DNA of 64,000 nt from contig JAGYXB010002029.1 in assembly GCA_022495005.1 (NCBI GenBank), positions 682,001-746,000 on the forward strand, given 5' to 3'. A program made the position numbers and the translations under genes. The DNA is from Rhyacophila brunnea. Taxonomy: Eukaryota > Arthropoda > Insecta > Trichoptera > Rhyacophilidae. Shown here piece by piece: positions 47,578 to 58,177 of the stretch. The notes below the pieces were generated by a model, which searched no databases, had not been told where the DNA came from, and saw nothing but the letters and a program-made list of their open reading frames with translations. How positions within the stretch are numbered: position 1 is the stretch's first letter; the number at the start of each line of letters is the position of its first letter.

Positions 47578-48501
47578 CAGTGGCGAAGGGTGGAGGTAGG
47601 CTGTTAAGATCCGCCATAAATAGTGCACACTAAACTTTATCAGTCATACGCAATGACATTATTAATGGAAGACGCACTCAATACAGTAGCTAGCAAGTAA
47701 ATTCGCGCATTCGCATGTATAGGTAGACGTCATGCAATTTCCATTATGCGATATCACGCATCGGGAACGGCGTTAGAGCAGTGTTTCTAATGTCAATCTT
47801 CTTTTAAGCGAACCCGTTCGAACCGAACCATTCGGCAGACCCAACAAAAAGCATCAGGAATTTATAGCAATATCACCTTTATTGTAATGGCGTTAAAACA
47901 GGTTATGCCATTCGGCAGACCCGACAATAAAGTGAGTGTCATTTTCTTTTCCAGATGATTCGTCCATATTAATGTCATTGGTCATACGTATTTGTTTTCA
48001 TTGAAATAAGACTACAGTTTACAGATGGTGTTGATTAGATTTTAATATTCAATGAAACCTTGCTAAAACCAAGCCATAACAGATAATAGTAAAAAAAATA
48101 CACGTATTTCTATAAAATATCTAGAATTATGCAATTAAATCATACATAACTTTGGATATTTTATAAATAGAAGAATATTTTTATCGATTACGGTTTGGTA
48201 TAGGCATGGCTTGATGATTTTTTTTTAAATAAACCGACAATATGTGTAATAAGTATTTTTAATACAACGAAAACAAATATGGATGACTGAAAAAGTGTGC
48301 TCAATTTTTTCGTATCGCCGAAAGTATACCAAAACTATTGTGGTTTGGTTTAGGCAGGGCTTAATCTATTTTTAAAAACTAAATAACACCGTCTATAAAT
48401 TGTAGTCTTACTTCAATAAAAACAAATACGTATGACTAACAAAGTTTAATGTGCACTATTTATGGCGGATCTTAACAGCCTACCTCCACCCTTCGCCACT
48501 G
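47578..48501. mobile_element. hAT-like MITE family X, interrupted by another element
   Basis: Both ends equal those of 14436-15021 and GTATGTAG flanks both sides (47570-47577, 48502-48509). Taking out the 330-base insert and one 8-base duplication leaves 586 bases, exactly the length of the intact copy at 14436. Confidence 0.9.
47651..47980. mobile_element. Nested hAT-like MITE inside family X
   Basis: 330 bases beginning CAATGACATTATTAATGG and ending CCATATTAATGTCATTG, an imperfect inverted pair. GTCATACG flanks both sides (47643-47650 and 47981-47988), while the uninterrupted copy at 14436 has GTCATACG once at the same place. That proves insertion with an 8-bp duplication. Inside, CCATTCGGCAGACCC occurs twice about 90 bases apart. 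No coding frame. Confidence 0.88.
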
Positions 48502-48509
48502 GTATGTAG

Positions 48510-49424
48510 TATGCATAGGTAATATCATTCGGGATAAGTAGATACCATTCCAATACGATTCATTTTTTAAATTTATGAATATGATCGTCTTTAGATTCAA
48601 TTATCATTGGCCTGTATCCATCCACTGCTGATTCCATTCTTCTTTTTCATGTTTGTTGCATTAACGCAGCACTTGAATATTTCGTTAAGTGTACCACTGG
48701 ATAATATGTTCTGCATTTATCTTTTCTTCGATACTGACGTGCCCAGCTCATTTTGAAATTTTTATCAAACTCTAATAATTGCATAATCTCGGTTTTGCAC
48801 TCATTCAATCATCACAATTTTGTCCCTCTCTTTTACTGACCGTCGAAGTTTCGAATGCTAATTATATGTGAACCTACCTACATACTGGTTTATTATATTA
48901 ATTGACATACTATAACAATCATTATTTAAACTGTCCATTTCACACCAACGTCTTAAAAATTTAAAACTGATCATTAATGCATTGCTGTCGTTCCACCAAA
49001 AGAAGAAAACTTTTTTTTGGTTTGAATTGAATACGATTTTTTTTCTTCTTTGAAACGCAGTATAAATGGCGCATGTATGAAAAGAAACACCCCCGATAGA
49101 AGCAAACCTTTACAAAATACTAAGCACCTACTAGGTCTTGTATCTTTTAGCTTGGCACAGTTTTGTGCGATTTTTTTACCGCGTAGATCCTGGCTCGTGT
49201 GCGCATTCCGGTCGGATTGCAGATTCTCCTGCTCGTTTGAAATTATTCAAACAATTTTGAGACGTCAAATTTTTTATTATTATTCGCAACCAATGACATT
49301 ATTAACATTGTTCGCAACAGACAAAAAAATATAATATCCATGTTATTGTTACGCCCCCCAACTAAATTGGACATCGGTACGATGAAGTTCGATTTCAGTC
49401 GACAGTTTTTTTATTCCTGTATGT
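48510..49424. other. AT-rich stretch without genes
   Basis: A 94-codon frame at 49050-49334 has no motif. Confidence 0.4.
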
Positions 49425-49700
49425 CCAGGGAACTCAGGAACGGGAACTGATATACCTATCGGGTAAGGAGTAGCAGATAGCCGATCTCGAGTAAAGAAGA
49501 ATCCCGGATAAACTCAAACACGTGTCAAGAATACGTCATACGGTGAATACCGACAACTACTCTCTCAGTTTATGCATTGACGATCATTTGACGATGCACG
49601 TGCATAATGCGTGTTTCATTTTCGTAGGAAACTCACACATTCAAAACCCTGCATCAAAATGTAGCGTTTTTAATATAGCCTATCGGAATTCTACTTATTA
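49425..49700 (+). repeat. Dispersed repeat R, copy 3
   Basis: It follows 1496-1800: GGGAACTGATATACCTA, GGATAAACTCAAACACGTGT, CAAGAATACGTCATA, TTTCATTTTCGTAGGA, ACTCACACATTCAAAA. About 60 bases in the middle are missing. It ends near the TTAGG foldback. Confidence 0.65.
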
Positions 49701-49734
49701 TTTTTGTTCTGTGCGCATATCTCTGTTATACCGG

Positions 49735-49965
49735 CATAATAATCGGTACTGTTCGGTTAAAGCGGATACAGCGAAAAACGCATTTTGAAAATAGCCGATA
49801 AACTGGATTATTTGTTAGTTTGGGTTAGTTTAGGTTAGGTTAGGTTAGGTTGTGTTAGGTTAGGTTAGGTTTGGTTAGGTTAACCTAACAAATAATCCAG
49901 TTTATCGGCTATTTTCAAAATGCGTTTTCCGCTGTATCCGCTTTAACCGAACAGTACCTAATAAT
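49735..49965. repeat. Foldback with degenerate TTAGG core
   Basis: Arms 49735-49815 and 49884-49965 are inverted copies with few differences: GGTACTGTTCGGTTAAAGCG, GATACAGCG, AACGCATTTTGAAAATAGCC, GATAAACTGGATTATTTGTT. The core 49815-49883 is a run of TTAGG units with a few altered ones (TTGTG, TTTGG). TTAGG is the telomere repeat of most insects. The arms match repeat T (13490-13540, 44645-44700). Confidence 0.8.
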
Positions 49966-52340
49966 CATATCGACTTTGGAAAGGGAAAAGGGCTTAATCC
50001 ACACAAATCAAATTTTACAGTAGGCACAAAAACGTTTTTGTTATGGTTTTCGGTCAAAGTTAAAATACAAAATAGACAACCTTGAAGTGCATGATAATTA
50101 TTAACAATTTGGTTTTTATATCTTTAATCTGATATTAATTATGGATTTAATTAAAAAAAAAATGATTGTTGAGTCGTTTTTCCCACGTCACTTCCTTCTT
50201 TTTTTAATTGCTAGCTAAATTTAAATAATAATTCGGCTTACATCCTTTGGACACAACGTGTATTTAGTAGATAGCGCGTTAGAACCATCCCCGGAATCAC
50301 TACGCAAAACAGCGTGTACCTTGTACGTACACAAGTACTAGCTTGAAAGAGGGAAGGAATGAAGTGGTTTTGTTCCTATGATAAATCCTGACCTACGTAT
50401 CACAGGTGAGGTCTTTCATTACACGGGTTTAGAGTTGGCGCCCTTTTATTTAATGGGGATGCTCCATATTGGCACAAACAGCCTGTTACCATTACAAAAT
50501 CCTTGCCACTTCTGAAAGCACTTTTCTTTCGGGTCATTTGTCAATTCGTGAAGTCAATATAAATTAATTTTACGATAATTTGCCATTTGTCCACTGCAAT
50601 TACAGTAACATAAGTATTTTACGATTTTTTATTATATTACACATATATAGGTACTTATAGTATATAATTTTACCGAGGCTTTGACTGCGACCTGCTGTCA
50701 TATTATCACCTCTTCTCTGAGCGAGGATCCGTTTTTCAGACCCTCTCTCCAATGTTGTTGAATAACTTTACGATTTTACCGGACTGTTCCCCAATGCGAA
50801 AATATATATTTTTTTAAGTCGCAGCTCTACTCTATGTCATCCAAATATCGGACATTGTACCTACCATGTGTACAATCTCCTTCAGAACATTACATACATC
50901 GCAGAACCTTTAATCGCTTTCCCCGTGAGAACATATTTTTTTACACATTGTGTAACCTGATCTTTGCCTCATTTGATTATTAATTCTATCATCATATTTA
51001 TTTGATAGCTATTAGTTCTACCCACTAGTTTTACATCCCCTGGGCAGCGGCGGTTTTCTATGACATTAGATCGAGGCTCTAGTTTCGTTGGAAAACTTAC
51101 ATCATATCCATAGTTTTCACAATCTGGAATTTAGATAGATAATCAATCAAAGTTTTCGCAAGGGGTTATGATAGAAGTCAAAATAGGAATTTTGAATATT
51201 TCAATTCACGACGTTCACGTTTGATAAGTTCTTCTTGGGCAGCACAATTTTGAAAGGTGCCTTCAGTTCGCTACTCCAAGGTGTACGTTTGAAAGTGCGT
51301 AGAAACGTGACGGGTACGTGGTAATTTGAACTCGCCGCAGTATTCGCCCCCGCGATTAATCAATGCACTCTGAGGCGTGCGTTTTTTCCATTACTTATTC
51401 CTCTGCATGCGAGTTCAATATTCGTCAACATTATAGTTTCTCTCTATTTATATTGAAAACGTAAGCTGTATGTATATTATTAAATAATATACGACTATGC
51501 AATCTTCTTGTAACTTCAGCGTGAAATTTGGGAGAACGCTTTTTCCCCCGAACACCTCAAATTAAACGTCATTAATCTGTCAAAAATACTTCTCCATGTC
51601 GCTTTTTTGTTAAAAGGTGATGGTATTCTTTTAAAGAATGCAATTATTTGCGTCTCGGAACGTTGGTCAAACGTGTGTTTTTGTTTGACCACTTACCTAT
51701 CGGGATTTCGAAATGGGGGTAGGGTCGATTTTTTATTATTTTAACAGTAGTTGTCAATGTATGAGAATGGCTTACGGTTTGAAATGAATGTTATGGAAAA
51801 TCTTGAGAGAATTCAAACACAACGTACGCTTGCCGACTGAGTGATCTAAAAACTAAGCTTCTGATCCAACGAATAATATCAATACCCATGTAACTGACGA
51901 TATTTTTAAAATCCGTTGAACGATGAAAATCATATGTAGACCTACCTATAATATATTGAATTATTGTTCTATTTGACTAATATACTAATATTGCGTATTG
52001 CTATTGCGATATTATACCCACCCAGTCAGAAAAAAATGTGTGTTTTAATACCATTCACTCGGAAGTTTTTCTTTTGAGATTTTTGTCAGTTTAAAAAAAT
52101 ATGTATATGTAATCTAAAAATAAAGGCGTAAAGTTTCACTTCATTTGATACTATTGTCTACTAACTGTGTAGGTTTGTGGATGTCACGTTTCTGTCTATT
52201 TTTTTTTTTATTAAATTTGGTGTGATTGTATCTATTAGTTTTATATTATTGACGGATATACACAATTCGGCATCCTCAGAAATCATAAAAAAAAATTTGA
52301 AAAATGTTCCGAATTATGTATGTTCAATAAATAATGCTGC
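49966..52340. other. Long gene-free stretch
   Basis: A GC-richer patch at 51240-51420 (CTCGCCGCAGTATTCGCCCC, CGATTAATCAATGCAC) may be regulatory. Minus-strand readings at 50680-51060 hint at a decayed transposon protein but I could not fix a family. Otherwise AT-rich. Confidence 0.35.
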
Positions 52341-52344
52341 ATTG

Positions 52345-52385
52345 TTAAATCTTGTGTATTTATTTATTGAATAAAAAATAGTTTA
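52345..52385. repeat. Single arm related to the 41.4-kb hairpin
   Basis: AAATCTTGTGTATTTATTTA, TTGAATAAAAAATAG and TTAATTAA repeat the right arm of the hairpin at 41402-41488 with a few changes. Confidence 0.5.
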
Positions 52386-52644
52386 ATTAAATATAACTGA
52401 CGGCTTATAGTCTAGCTAGCCGATCTAGCGTATGACCAGGAAGATGTCTAAAAATGTCATCAAAGTAAAATAAAAAAGAAAATTTTTAAATCTTACTGTC
52501 ACCGGCATCTACTGACTGCCTAAAAACTCTCTCCCCCAATCTATAAGTACCCGAAATGGCAAATTTCCAATTTGGTAGCCCATTCAGAATAATATGACAG
52601 TCATCGCTAGCACAATCTATAGTCGAACAAGATCTTCTTGGCAA

Positions 52645-52752
52645 CGTGTTAAAACTGTGAACTAAGAAGCTCCTCTCATTTTCTCATAGCGCCCTCCGGT
52701 TAGCGATGAGTTATCCACGTGTTAAAACTGTGAACTAAACAAGCTCCTCCTC
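52645..52752. repeat. Short direct repeat, about 30 bases, twice
   Basis: CGTGTTAAAACTGTGAACTA followed by AGAAGCTCCTC (52645) recurs 73 bases later (52718) with AACAAGCTCCTC. The spacer differs. Confidence 0.6.
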
Positions 52753-52949
52753 TTAAGTCGACGACAGCGACTTCCGGCTTGTGCCTAAATCTTCTTGTTG
52801 GACAGTAGGTAGTCATCGAATTTTTGTCTTACACTTTTTGGTTGTTTACAATTTACATGACCTAACTTGCGCAGTCTGCCAATAATTTGTTCAGCATTGT
52901 ATATTTTTACGCAATACTGACTGCAAGTTCACTGACTGGACTATAGCTA

Positions 52950-54231
52950 CGAGGGTGGGTCAATAATTCCTTAGAAAAAAGCATTAAAACAGTTTTTATT
53001 TTTGTATTTTTTTTTTATTTCTCAACATAATCTCTTGGAGCTCAATACACTTGGTTAGACGTTTCTCAATATTTTTAAAACCGTCAGAAAAATAAGTTTT
53101 CGGAAGGTCCTCAAAATAAGCATTTGTCCGATCGATGACTTCTTCATTTGAAAAAAAACGTTGTCCACTTAGCCATTTTTTTAAGTTTGGGAAAAGGAAA
53201 GTCACTGGGGGCTAAATCTGGCGAATACGGTGGGTGGTCGACCAATTCGAACTTCAATTCTTCAATTTTAGCCATTGATCGTAAACATGTGTGAACACGG
53301 GCATTGTCCTGATGAAAGAGGATTTTTTTCCTGTTTAAATGAGGCCGTTTTTCTTCAATTTTGTTTTTTAGCTGGTCCAATAAAGATGCATAATAATCCC
53401 CTGTTATTTTTTTTCCTTTTCCAAATAGTCAACGAAAATAATTTCACGTGCATCCCAAAATACAGTAGCCATAACCTTACCAGCTGATTTTACGGTTTTC
53501 GCCTCTTTGGACATGGTTCGCCTTTCGCAATCCACTGCTTTGACTTTCGTCTCGGGAGTATAGTGGTGTATCCATGTTTCATCTACAGTCACAAAGCGAT
53601 GAAAAAATTCATCCGGATTGCGTTGCATGAGCGACAACAGGGCTTTAGAGGCCACCAACCTATTGCGTTTATTGTCGACTGTGAGCAAACGCGGCACCTA
53701 TCTTGCAGAAATATTTTTCATGCCCAATTTGTCATGTAAAATAGAAATGACGCTACCTTTGAGATCCCTGTAACCTCAATTATCTCACTCAACTTTAATC
53801 TTCGGTCACTTAACACCATATCGTGGATTTTATTGATCATTTCTGGTGTAGTCACCTCTACAAGACGTCCTGAGCGTGGTTTATCCTTTGTTGATGTACG
53901 ACCACGTTTAAATTCATTTAACCAGTTATAAATAGTTGCAAGTGAAGGAGCAGATATGCCGTGAACTAAATCCAACTCATTTTTTATTTCCTTTGCTGTT
54001 AACCCTTTTATATTAAAATGTTTAATAACAGCTCTAACCTCAATTTTCTCCATTTTTGTTCCACAAGCAAATTTTTTTTTTAAATGTACGAGAAACACAC
54101 AACAACCCGACCAATCTGATTGAAACTTCGCAGCATACTGAATCGGTAGTGCCGCTGCATGAAAACAAACCGCTTACAGTACTAGTCGCGCCACCTGTCG
54201 GCTTTTCTAAGGACTTATTGACCCACCCTCG
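52950..54231 (-). mobile_element. Nearly complete mariner element
   Basis: 1282 bases, the usual mariner length, between TA duplications (52948-52949, 54232-54233). The terminal inverted repeats start CGAGGGTGGGTCAATAA at the left and end TTATTGACCCACCCTCG at the right. The minus strand encodes a transposase in several frames (see the pseudogene entry). The full length and clear ends suggest a more recent arrival than most repeats in this window. Confidence 0.92.
52999..54053 (-). pseudogene. mariner transposase with frameshifts
   Basis: Starts at the methionine of MEKIEVRAVIKHFNIKGLTA (54053). The first frame holds the helix-turn-helix region with TIYNWLNEFKRGRTSTKDKP and RSGRLVEV. Near 53740 it shifts; the second frame (53697-53404) has VTVDETWIHHYTPETK, whose aspartate is the first of the DD34D triad. 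After another shift (53380) come ILFHQDNARVHT with the second aspartate and HPPYSPDLAPSDF with the third. A last shift near 53190 leads to the C-terminal WLSGQRFFSNEEVI...YFEDLPKTYFSDG and a stop near 52999. All three catalytic acids survive, but three frame breaks make it inactive; some could be sequencing errors at homopolymers. Intact relatives are about 345 residues. Confidence 0.88.
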
Positions 54232-54364
54232 TATGTCAAAATTCTTAGAATAAGATCCAGGTTTTGGAAATGTAGGTAAGCACAGGCTTCATAGTTTTGT
54301 GATCCATTTTGAAGATGTTTAGTATTTTAAGCGTCCGTTTTTACACCCCTGTATTGACCTTAAT

Positions 54365-54440
54365 ACCTTGAAGCCAGACGGGATGTGAACCCACCGTCGC
54401 TACCGTCACAGGTGAGCTGTAGACCGTTAAACCACGGTGT
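54365..54440 (-). repeat. tRNA-headed SINE fragment
   Basis: Minus strand: ACCGTGGTTTAACGGTCTAC (A box) and GGTGGGTTCACATCCCG (B box) about 35 bases apart. Acceptor pairing is absent. Different head from families A and B. Confidence 0.55.
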
Positions 54441-54759
54441 TGCATGCGTTGGGTATTATTCCTGTGTAGAGGAAATTGAAATGATTATAATTTCGGAATC
54501 AACGATGCGCAACACACTATGGGAAGTGGTCGATTATTGAGGCATTCGTTTTTGCCTCTGCGGTGGTCTGTTTAACTTTTCACTTTTGCGAATGTACATT
54601 TAGTTTAGATAATTAACTTGTTGGTAATGAATAATGATGTAAGTACTTTTGAGTACTTTTATTGATTTGTTGCATTTATATTATACACGATTGTTTCGCC
54701 CCTAATGACTAGGTATATAAATGGTTATCAAATAAGATATATATAATATAATATGTATT

Positions 54760-55500
54760 AGTAAGTTGATTGTGTCAGGAGCTGTATTGCATGTTGCACG
54801 ATCTTGTAACCAAATATCGTCCAGATCATAATCATCTAATTGTAATTCATGCCAGAAAAAATCAGTAATCATGTTTCTTTAGCGTTCTCCATTTAGGTAC
54901 AGTGAGTGAATTGCCATTTCGTTTTTTAAAAATGCGATCCAATTACACCTGCAAACTGTTTATTTTTGTGTATGTAAAGGTGTTTCAAGAATATCATGTG
55001 GGTTTTCATTACTTCCAATGCGACAATTGTGCTTATTTACGAAGCCATTTAACCAAAAATTAGCTTTATCAGTGAAGATGATTTTTTCATGAAATAGAGG
55101 GTCTGTTGTTGCTCTAAAACCTAATCAGCAAAACGGTCATTCGGTTTAAGTTCTTACGTTAACTGTATTTTATATGCCATCAAATGCAAGAATAATGCAT
55201 GAAGAATATTCCATAATAATATAGTACCTACCTACCAAAAGTTCTCGGAACGACGCGTAATTGATTGTTTTGGATTTTCATCCACACTTTGAATCACAAC
55301 ATCGATATTTTCAGCAATAAGTATGTTTACGTTTTTGACGGTTGTATTCTTAACATCACAAACATTACCATTTGACTTGAATTTTTCAATTAAATTTCGA
55401 ATACTAAGCTCAGCTCTGTATGTTGATTATTTTGACCATAAATTTCACGTAATGCCCTAAACGTACCTCGAATAAATTCATTACTGTTGTAATACATTTT
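54760..55500 (-). pseudogene. Decayed IS630/Tc1-mariner-type transposase (DUF4817-like)
   Basis: Too broken to leave a long frame. Minus strand from 55500: EFIRGTFRALREIYGQNNQ, then, shifted, ELSIRNLIEKFKSNGNVCDV and VDENPKQSITRRSE, the N-terminal helix-turn-helix and linker of a transposase group common in arthropods (pattern TIRxLVxKFxxTGSVxDV...NPxxSIxRRSQ). From about 55085: FTDKANFWLNGFVNKHNC and ENPHDILETPLHTQK, matching FTDEAHFWLNGYVNKQNCR; the usual E after the first catalytic D has become K. From about 54880: MITDFFWHELQ and WLQDRATCNTAPDTINLL, matching WFQQDGATCHTAxxTIxLL with the second D kept. The third D region is lost. Several stops and frameshifts; dead. Confidence 0.75.
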
Positions 55501-55866
55501 AATAATGTGTATAGGTAGGTACGTTGTACAACTGTGTATCTTTTCGTGATGATTTGCCAAACAATACTGTGAACACTTGGTAGGAATTTTGTATGACGAG
55601 TATGAGTTTTGAATGACGTTTTGAAAATCTATACTTAACTATCTACCAATTCGATAAACCTTCTTCATTTTCACAAGTCCACCCAAATCCACCAGTAGGC
55701 ATCTCCAGAATATCCGGTCCACGACTAGCAATATGACAATTTTCAGAACATCAATATTTTCGACTCCGTAATCGCTGAATAAACGAATGGCAGACGAAAA
55801 CAAGAACAGAATTAGTAACCCACCTTACTCTCGGACCCTGTTTTTATTTTAGAATAATCGTATTAA

Positions 55867-57245
55867 GGGGGGACATGCTCGTCGAAGGTCAAAATTGAGT
55901 TTTTATTGTATTTTCAAACCATGATCCTGGATGATTGTAGATAATCTATTTATATAATTTTGAAGCCTTATTATCCTTTATAGTTATTTTACACATTTGA
56001 TGACTGCATGAAGTATTTTTGTTACATAAAATAGTATTCTTTTAAACCTCTCGCTCTAATGTTTTAGAATATAGTCATATTTCGGTACAGAACTGTGCAG
56101 TGGTGTTAAGATTTTTTACATTTATTAATTTTTAGACGCATTTCTAAAACCATTGGTATAATTTATAACGAGATAATTTTTGTAAAATATTCACGATAAA
56201 AAATTATATTGATAATCTCTGTGATCCCAAATTTGACAAGAATTAGGCATTTTATTATTCAAAAAATCGGCAAGATTAACACATTTGAAGATGATTCTAA
56301 AGATATTTATTTTAGGCTATGTTTTTGACCATTCAAGTGTGATAAAATCTTATGAATAATGATTGCTTTATAATAATTATTGACCTAAGAATAAGGTAGT
56401 GTATTTTTGAAATACGCCATTTCTTTTGTCATTCCCTAGTGGTTAAGCTACAACATACGGCCGTAGCCATAAAATGACAAACTATAATTAAAGTAGGGAG
56501 TAAAATTATGTTAACGCGCGTGTTTGAACATGTACCTAACCGAATTTATTTTTATTTTTTTTAAACGGTACATGTTCAAACACGCGCGTCAATATCATTT
56601 TACTCCCTACTTCAATTATAGTTTGTCAATTTATGGCTACGGCCGTATGCTGTAGCTTAACCACTGGGGAACGCCAAAAGAAATAGCGTATTTCAAAAAC
56701 ACACTACCTTATCCTTAGGTCAATAATTATTATAAAGCAATCATTATTCGTAGGATGTTTATCATACTTGAATGGTCAAAGACATAGCTTATAATGAGTA
56801 TCTTTAGAATTATCTTCAAATGTGTTAATCTTGCCGATTTTGAATAATAAAATGCCTAATTCTTGTCAAATTTGGGATCACAGAGATTATCAATATAATT
56901 TTTTATCGTGAATATTTTTCAAAAATTATCTCGTAATAAATTATGCTAATGGTTTTATAAATGCGTTTAAAAATTAATAAATGTAAAAAATTTTAACACC
57001 ACTGCACAGTTATGTACCGAAATATGGCTATATTCTAAAACATTAGAGCGAGAGGTTTAAAAGAATACTATTTTATGTAACAAAAATACTTTATGCAGTC
57101 ATCTAATGTTTAAAATAACTATAAAGGATAATAAGGCTTCAAAATTATATAAGTAGATTATCTACAACGTTTAAGGAATGTCCAGGATCATGGTTTGAAA
57201 ATACAATAAAAACTCAATTTTGACCTTCGACGAGCATGTCCCCCC
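55867..57245. mobile_element. 1.4-kb palindromic TTAA-flanked element, copy B
   Basis: 1379 bases between TTAA at 55863-55866 and 57246-57249. The ends are perfect mirror images: GGGGGGACATGCTCGTCGAA at the left and its complement at the right. Arms 55867-56536 and 56577-57245, loop 40 bases of mostly T. The left arm lacks about 14 bases (near 55930) that the right arm and copy A keep. It is the best-preserved copy. Confidence 0.9.
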
Positions 57246-57408
57246 TTAAGCAGATTTGTAATGCGTAGTTCAATTCTGGTGACAATCACATTACTTACAA
57301 CTGTTAATTCTAATGTATTTTCCTTTGAAAATATTTAGAAACAACCCTTTTTCACACGTTCTCCCCCACACGCGCGTGACCTCCCTTCTCCAGCCCCACT
57401 CTCACTCC

Positions 57409-57591
57409 CTAATCCCTGTTTCCAGTAAAACCGACGCTAGACACAGTTTTATGTCCAATAAATCTTAAATTATATCCGTTTTCCAATAACCCAACATGAT
57501 TTGATTCAAACCCATTAATGTGAGATTTTTTTCCATTTCCAGATTCTCCGGCGGCCTGGCGCACACGAGACATGATCGATTCACAAAACAA
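57409..57591 (-). CDS. Doubtful short frame, possible exon
   Basis: Sixty codons, starting MFCESIMSRVRQAAGESGNG and continuing KKSHINGFESNHVGLLENGY to a stop at 57409. The composition is less driven by A/T than most frames here, and it lies head to head with the exon at 57974, about 380 bases apart. No donor site in phase was found, and the plus strand has an acceptor-like TTTTTTTCCATTTCCAG at 57541, so this could equally be non-coding. I do not recognise the protein. Confidence 0.2.
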   Translation of the reverse strand: MFCESIMSRVRQAAGESGNGKKSHINGFESNHVGLLENGYNLRFIGHKTVSSVGFTGNRD

Positions 57592-57924
57592 AAGCTTTCA
57601 CCATTCAATTATTCCATCAAACGATAACTCTTCAAATTTAAAATTTTACAACGGAATCGCTGAAGTGTCATTGTTATTATAGAAAAATAATCAACTAGTA
57701 TTATAGATTCAATTCACTATAACGCCTATTGTTTATTGTTATTTATTATACATGTATAGTTAATTATAATAATAATTATTCTTAAAAAATAGTGCACCCT
57801 TTTCTACGTTTTATATTAAATTATTAATGATAAATAAGTTCATGATATTATACATACTATATTCATTCATATAAAATTCAAAACAGTATTAAAAAATAAT
57901 ATTGTGAGTGTATACGTAAATAGA

Positions 57925-57980
57925 GCGCCATTTTAGTCGTCTGCCGCCATTTTGTGTAAAGTGCGTTTTTAAGATGGCGC
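57925..57980 (+). promoter_or_regulatory. YY1/Pho-type site cluster and TISU-like start
   Basis: Three GCCAT/ATGGC cores lie within about 50 bases: GCGCCATTTT (57925), GCCGCCATTTTG (57943) and AAGATGGCGCG (57971). The last contains the proposed start codon and resembles the TISU consensus SAASATGGCGGC, known in animals to combine a YY1 site with translation from a very short 5' UTR. No TATA box stands out close by. Confidence 0.45.
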
Positions 57981-58061
57981 GTGAACTCGAATTCCTGTCG
58001 AAATGCTCGCAGCTTCTGCAGGTCTTGATTGTTATGGCGTTCGCTGTTTCTTCGTCTCATG
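57974..58061 (+). CDS. Candidate first coding exon, signal peptide
   Basis: Twenty-nine codons plus one base from ATG 57974 to a perfect splice donor GTGAGT at 58062-58067. It translates as MARELEFLSKCSQLLQ followed by VLIVMAFAVSSSH: a short charged start, a hydrophobic core, then small residues suiting signal-peptidase cleavage, so the product would enter the secretory pathway. The start lies in an AAGATGGCG context with two more GCCAT sites just upstream. The intron begins in phase 1. The next exon was not identified; a GC-rich block at 61100-61285 is phase-compatible but unproven. The minus-strand 60-codon frame over the same bases is its shadow. The gene cannot be named from 29 residues. 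Confidence 0.5.
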
Positions 58062-58177
58062 GTGAGTTGTTTTCAACGATTATTCTATAATTTCTTGTAT
58101 GCCTGGTTTCTTCATTTATTTTTGTCTGTTCCTATGAATATTCTGTATTCGACGCATTCTCTTTTTTTCTTTTTGAC
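58062..58177 (+). other. Start of the proposed first intron
   Basis: It follows the GTGAGT donor and is T-rich. Retroelement tails on the opposite strand begin at 58178, which would be ordinary inside an insect intron. Confidence 0.4.

Noticed and set aside
49815..49883. True telomere or telomere-fusion site
   Set aside because: The array is only about 65 bases, degenerate, inside a foldback, and similar units occur in two other repeat copies.
50680..51060. Decayed transposon protein on the minus strand
   Set aside because: A few readings resembled LINE C-termini, but no ordered set of motifs could be assembled.
57878..58060. 60-codon minus-strand frame MRRRNSERHN...
   Set aside because: It overlaps the plus-strand exon with signal peptide and donor site. 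Its downstream half runs into AT-rich DNA, so I treat it as the shadow.
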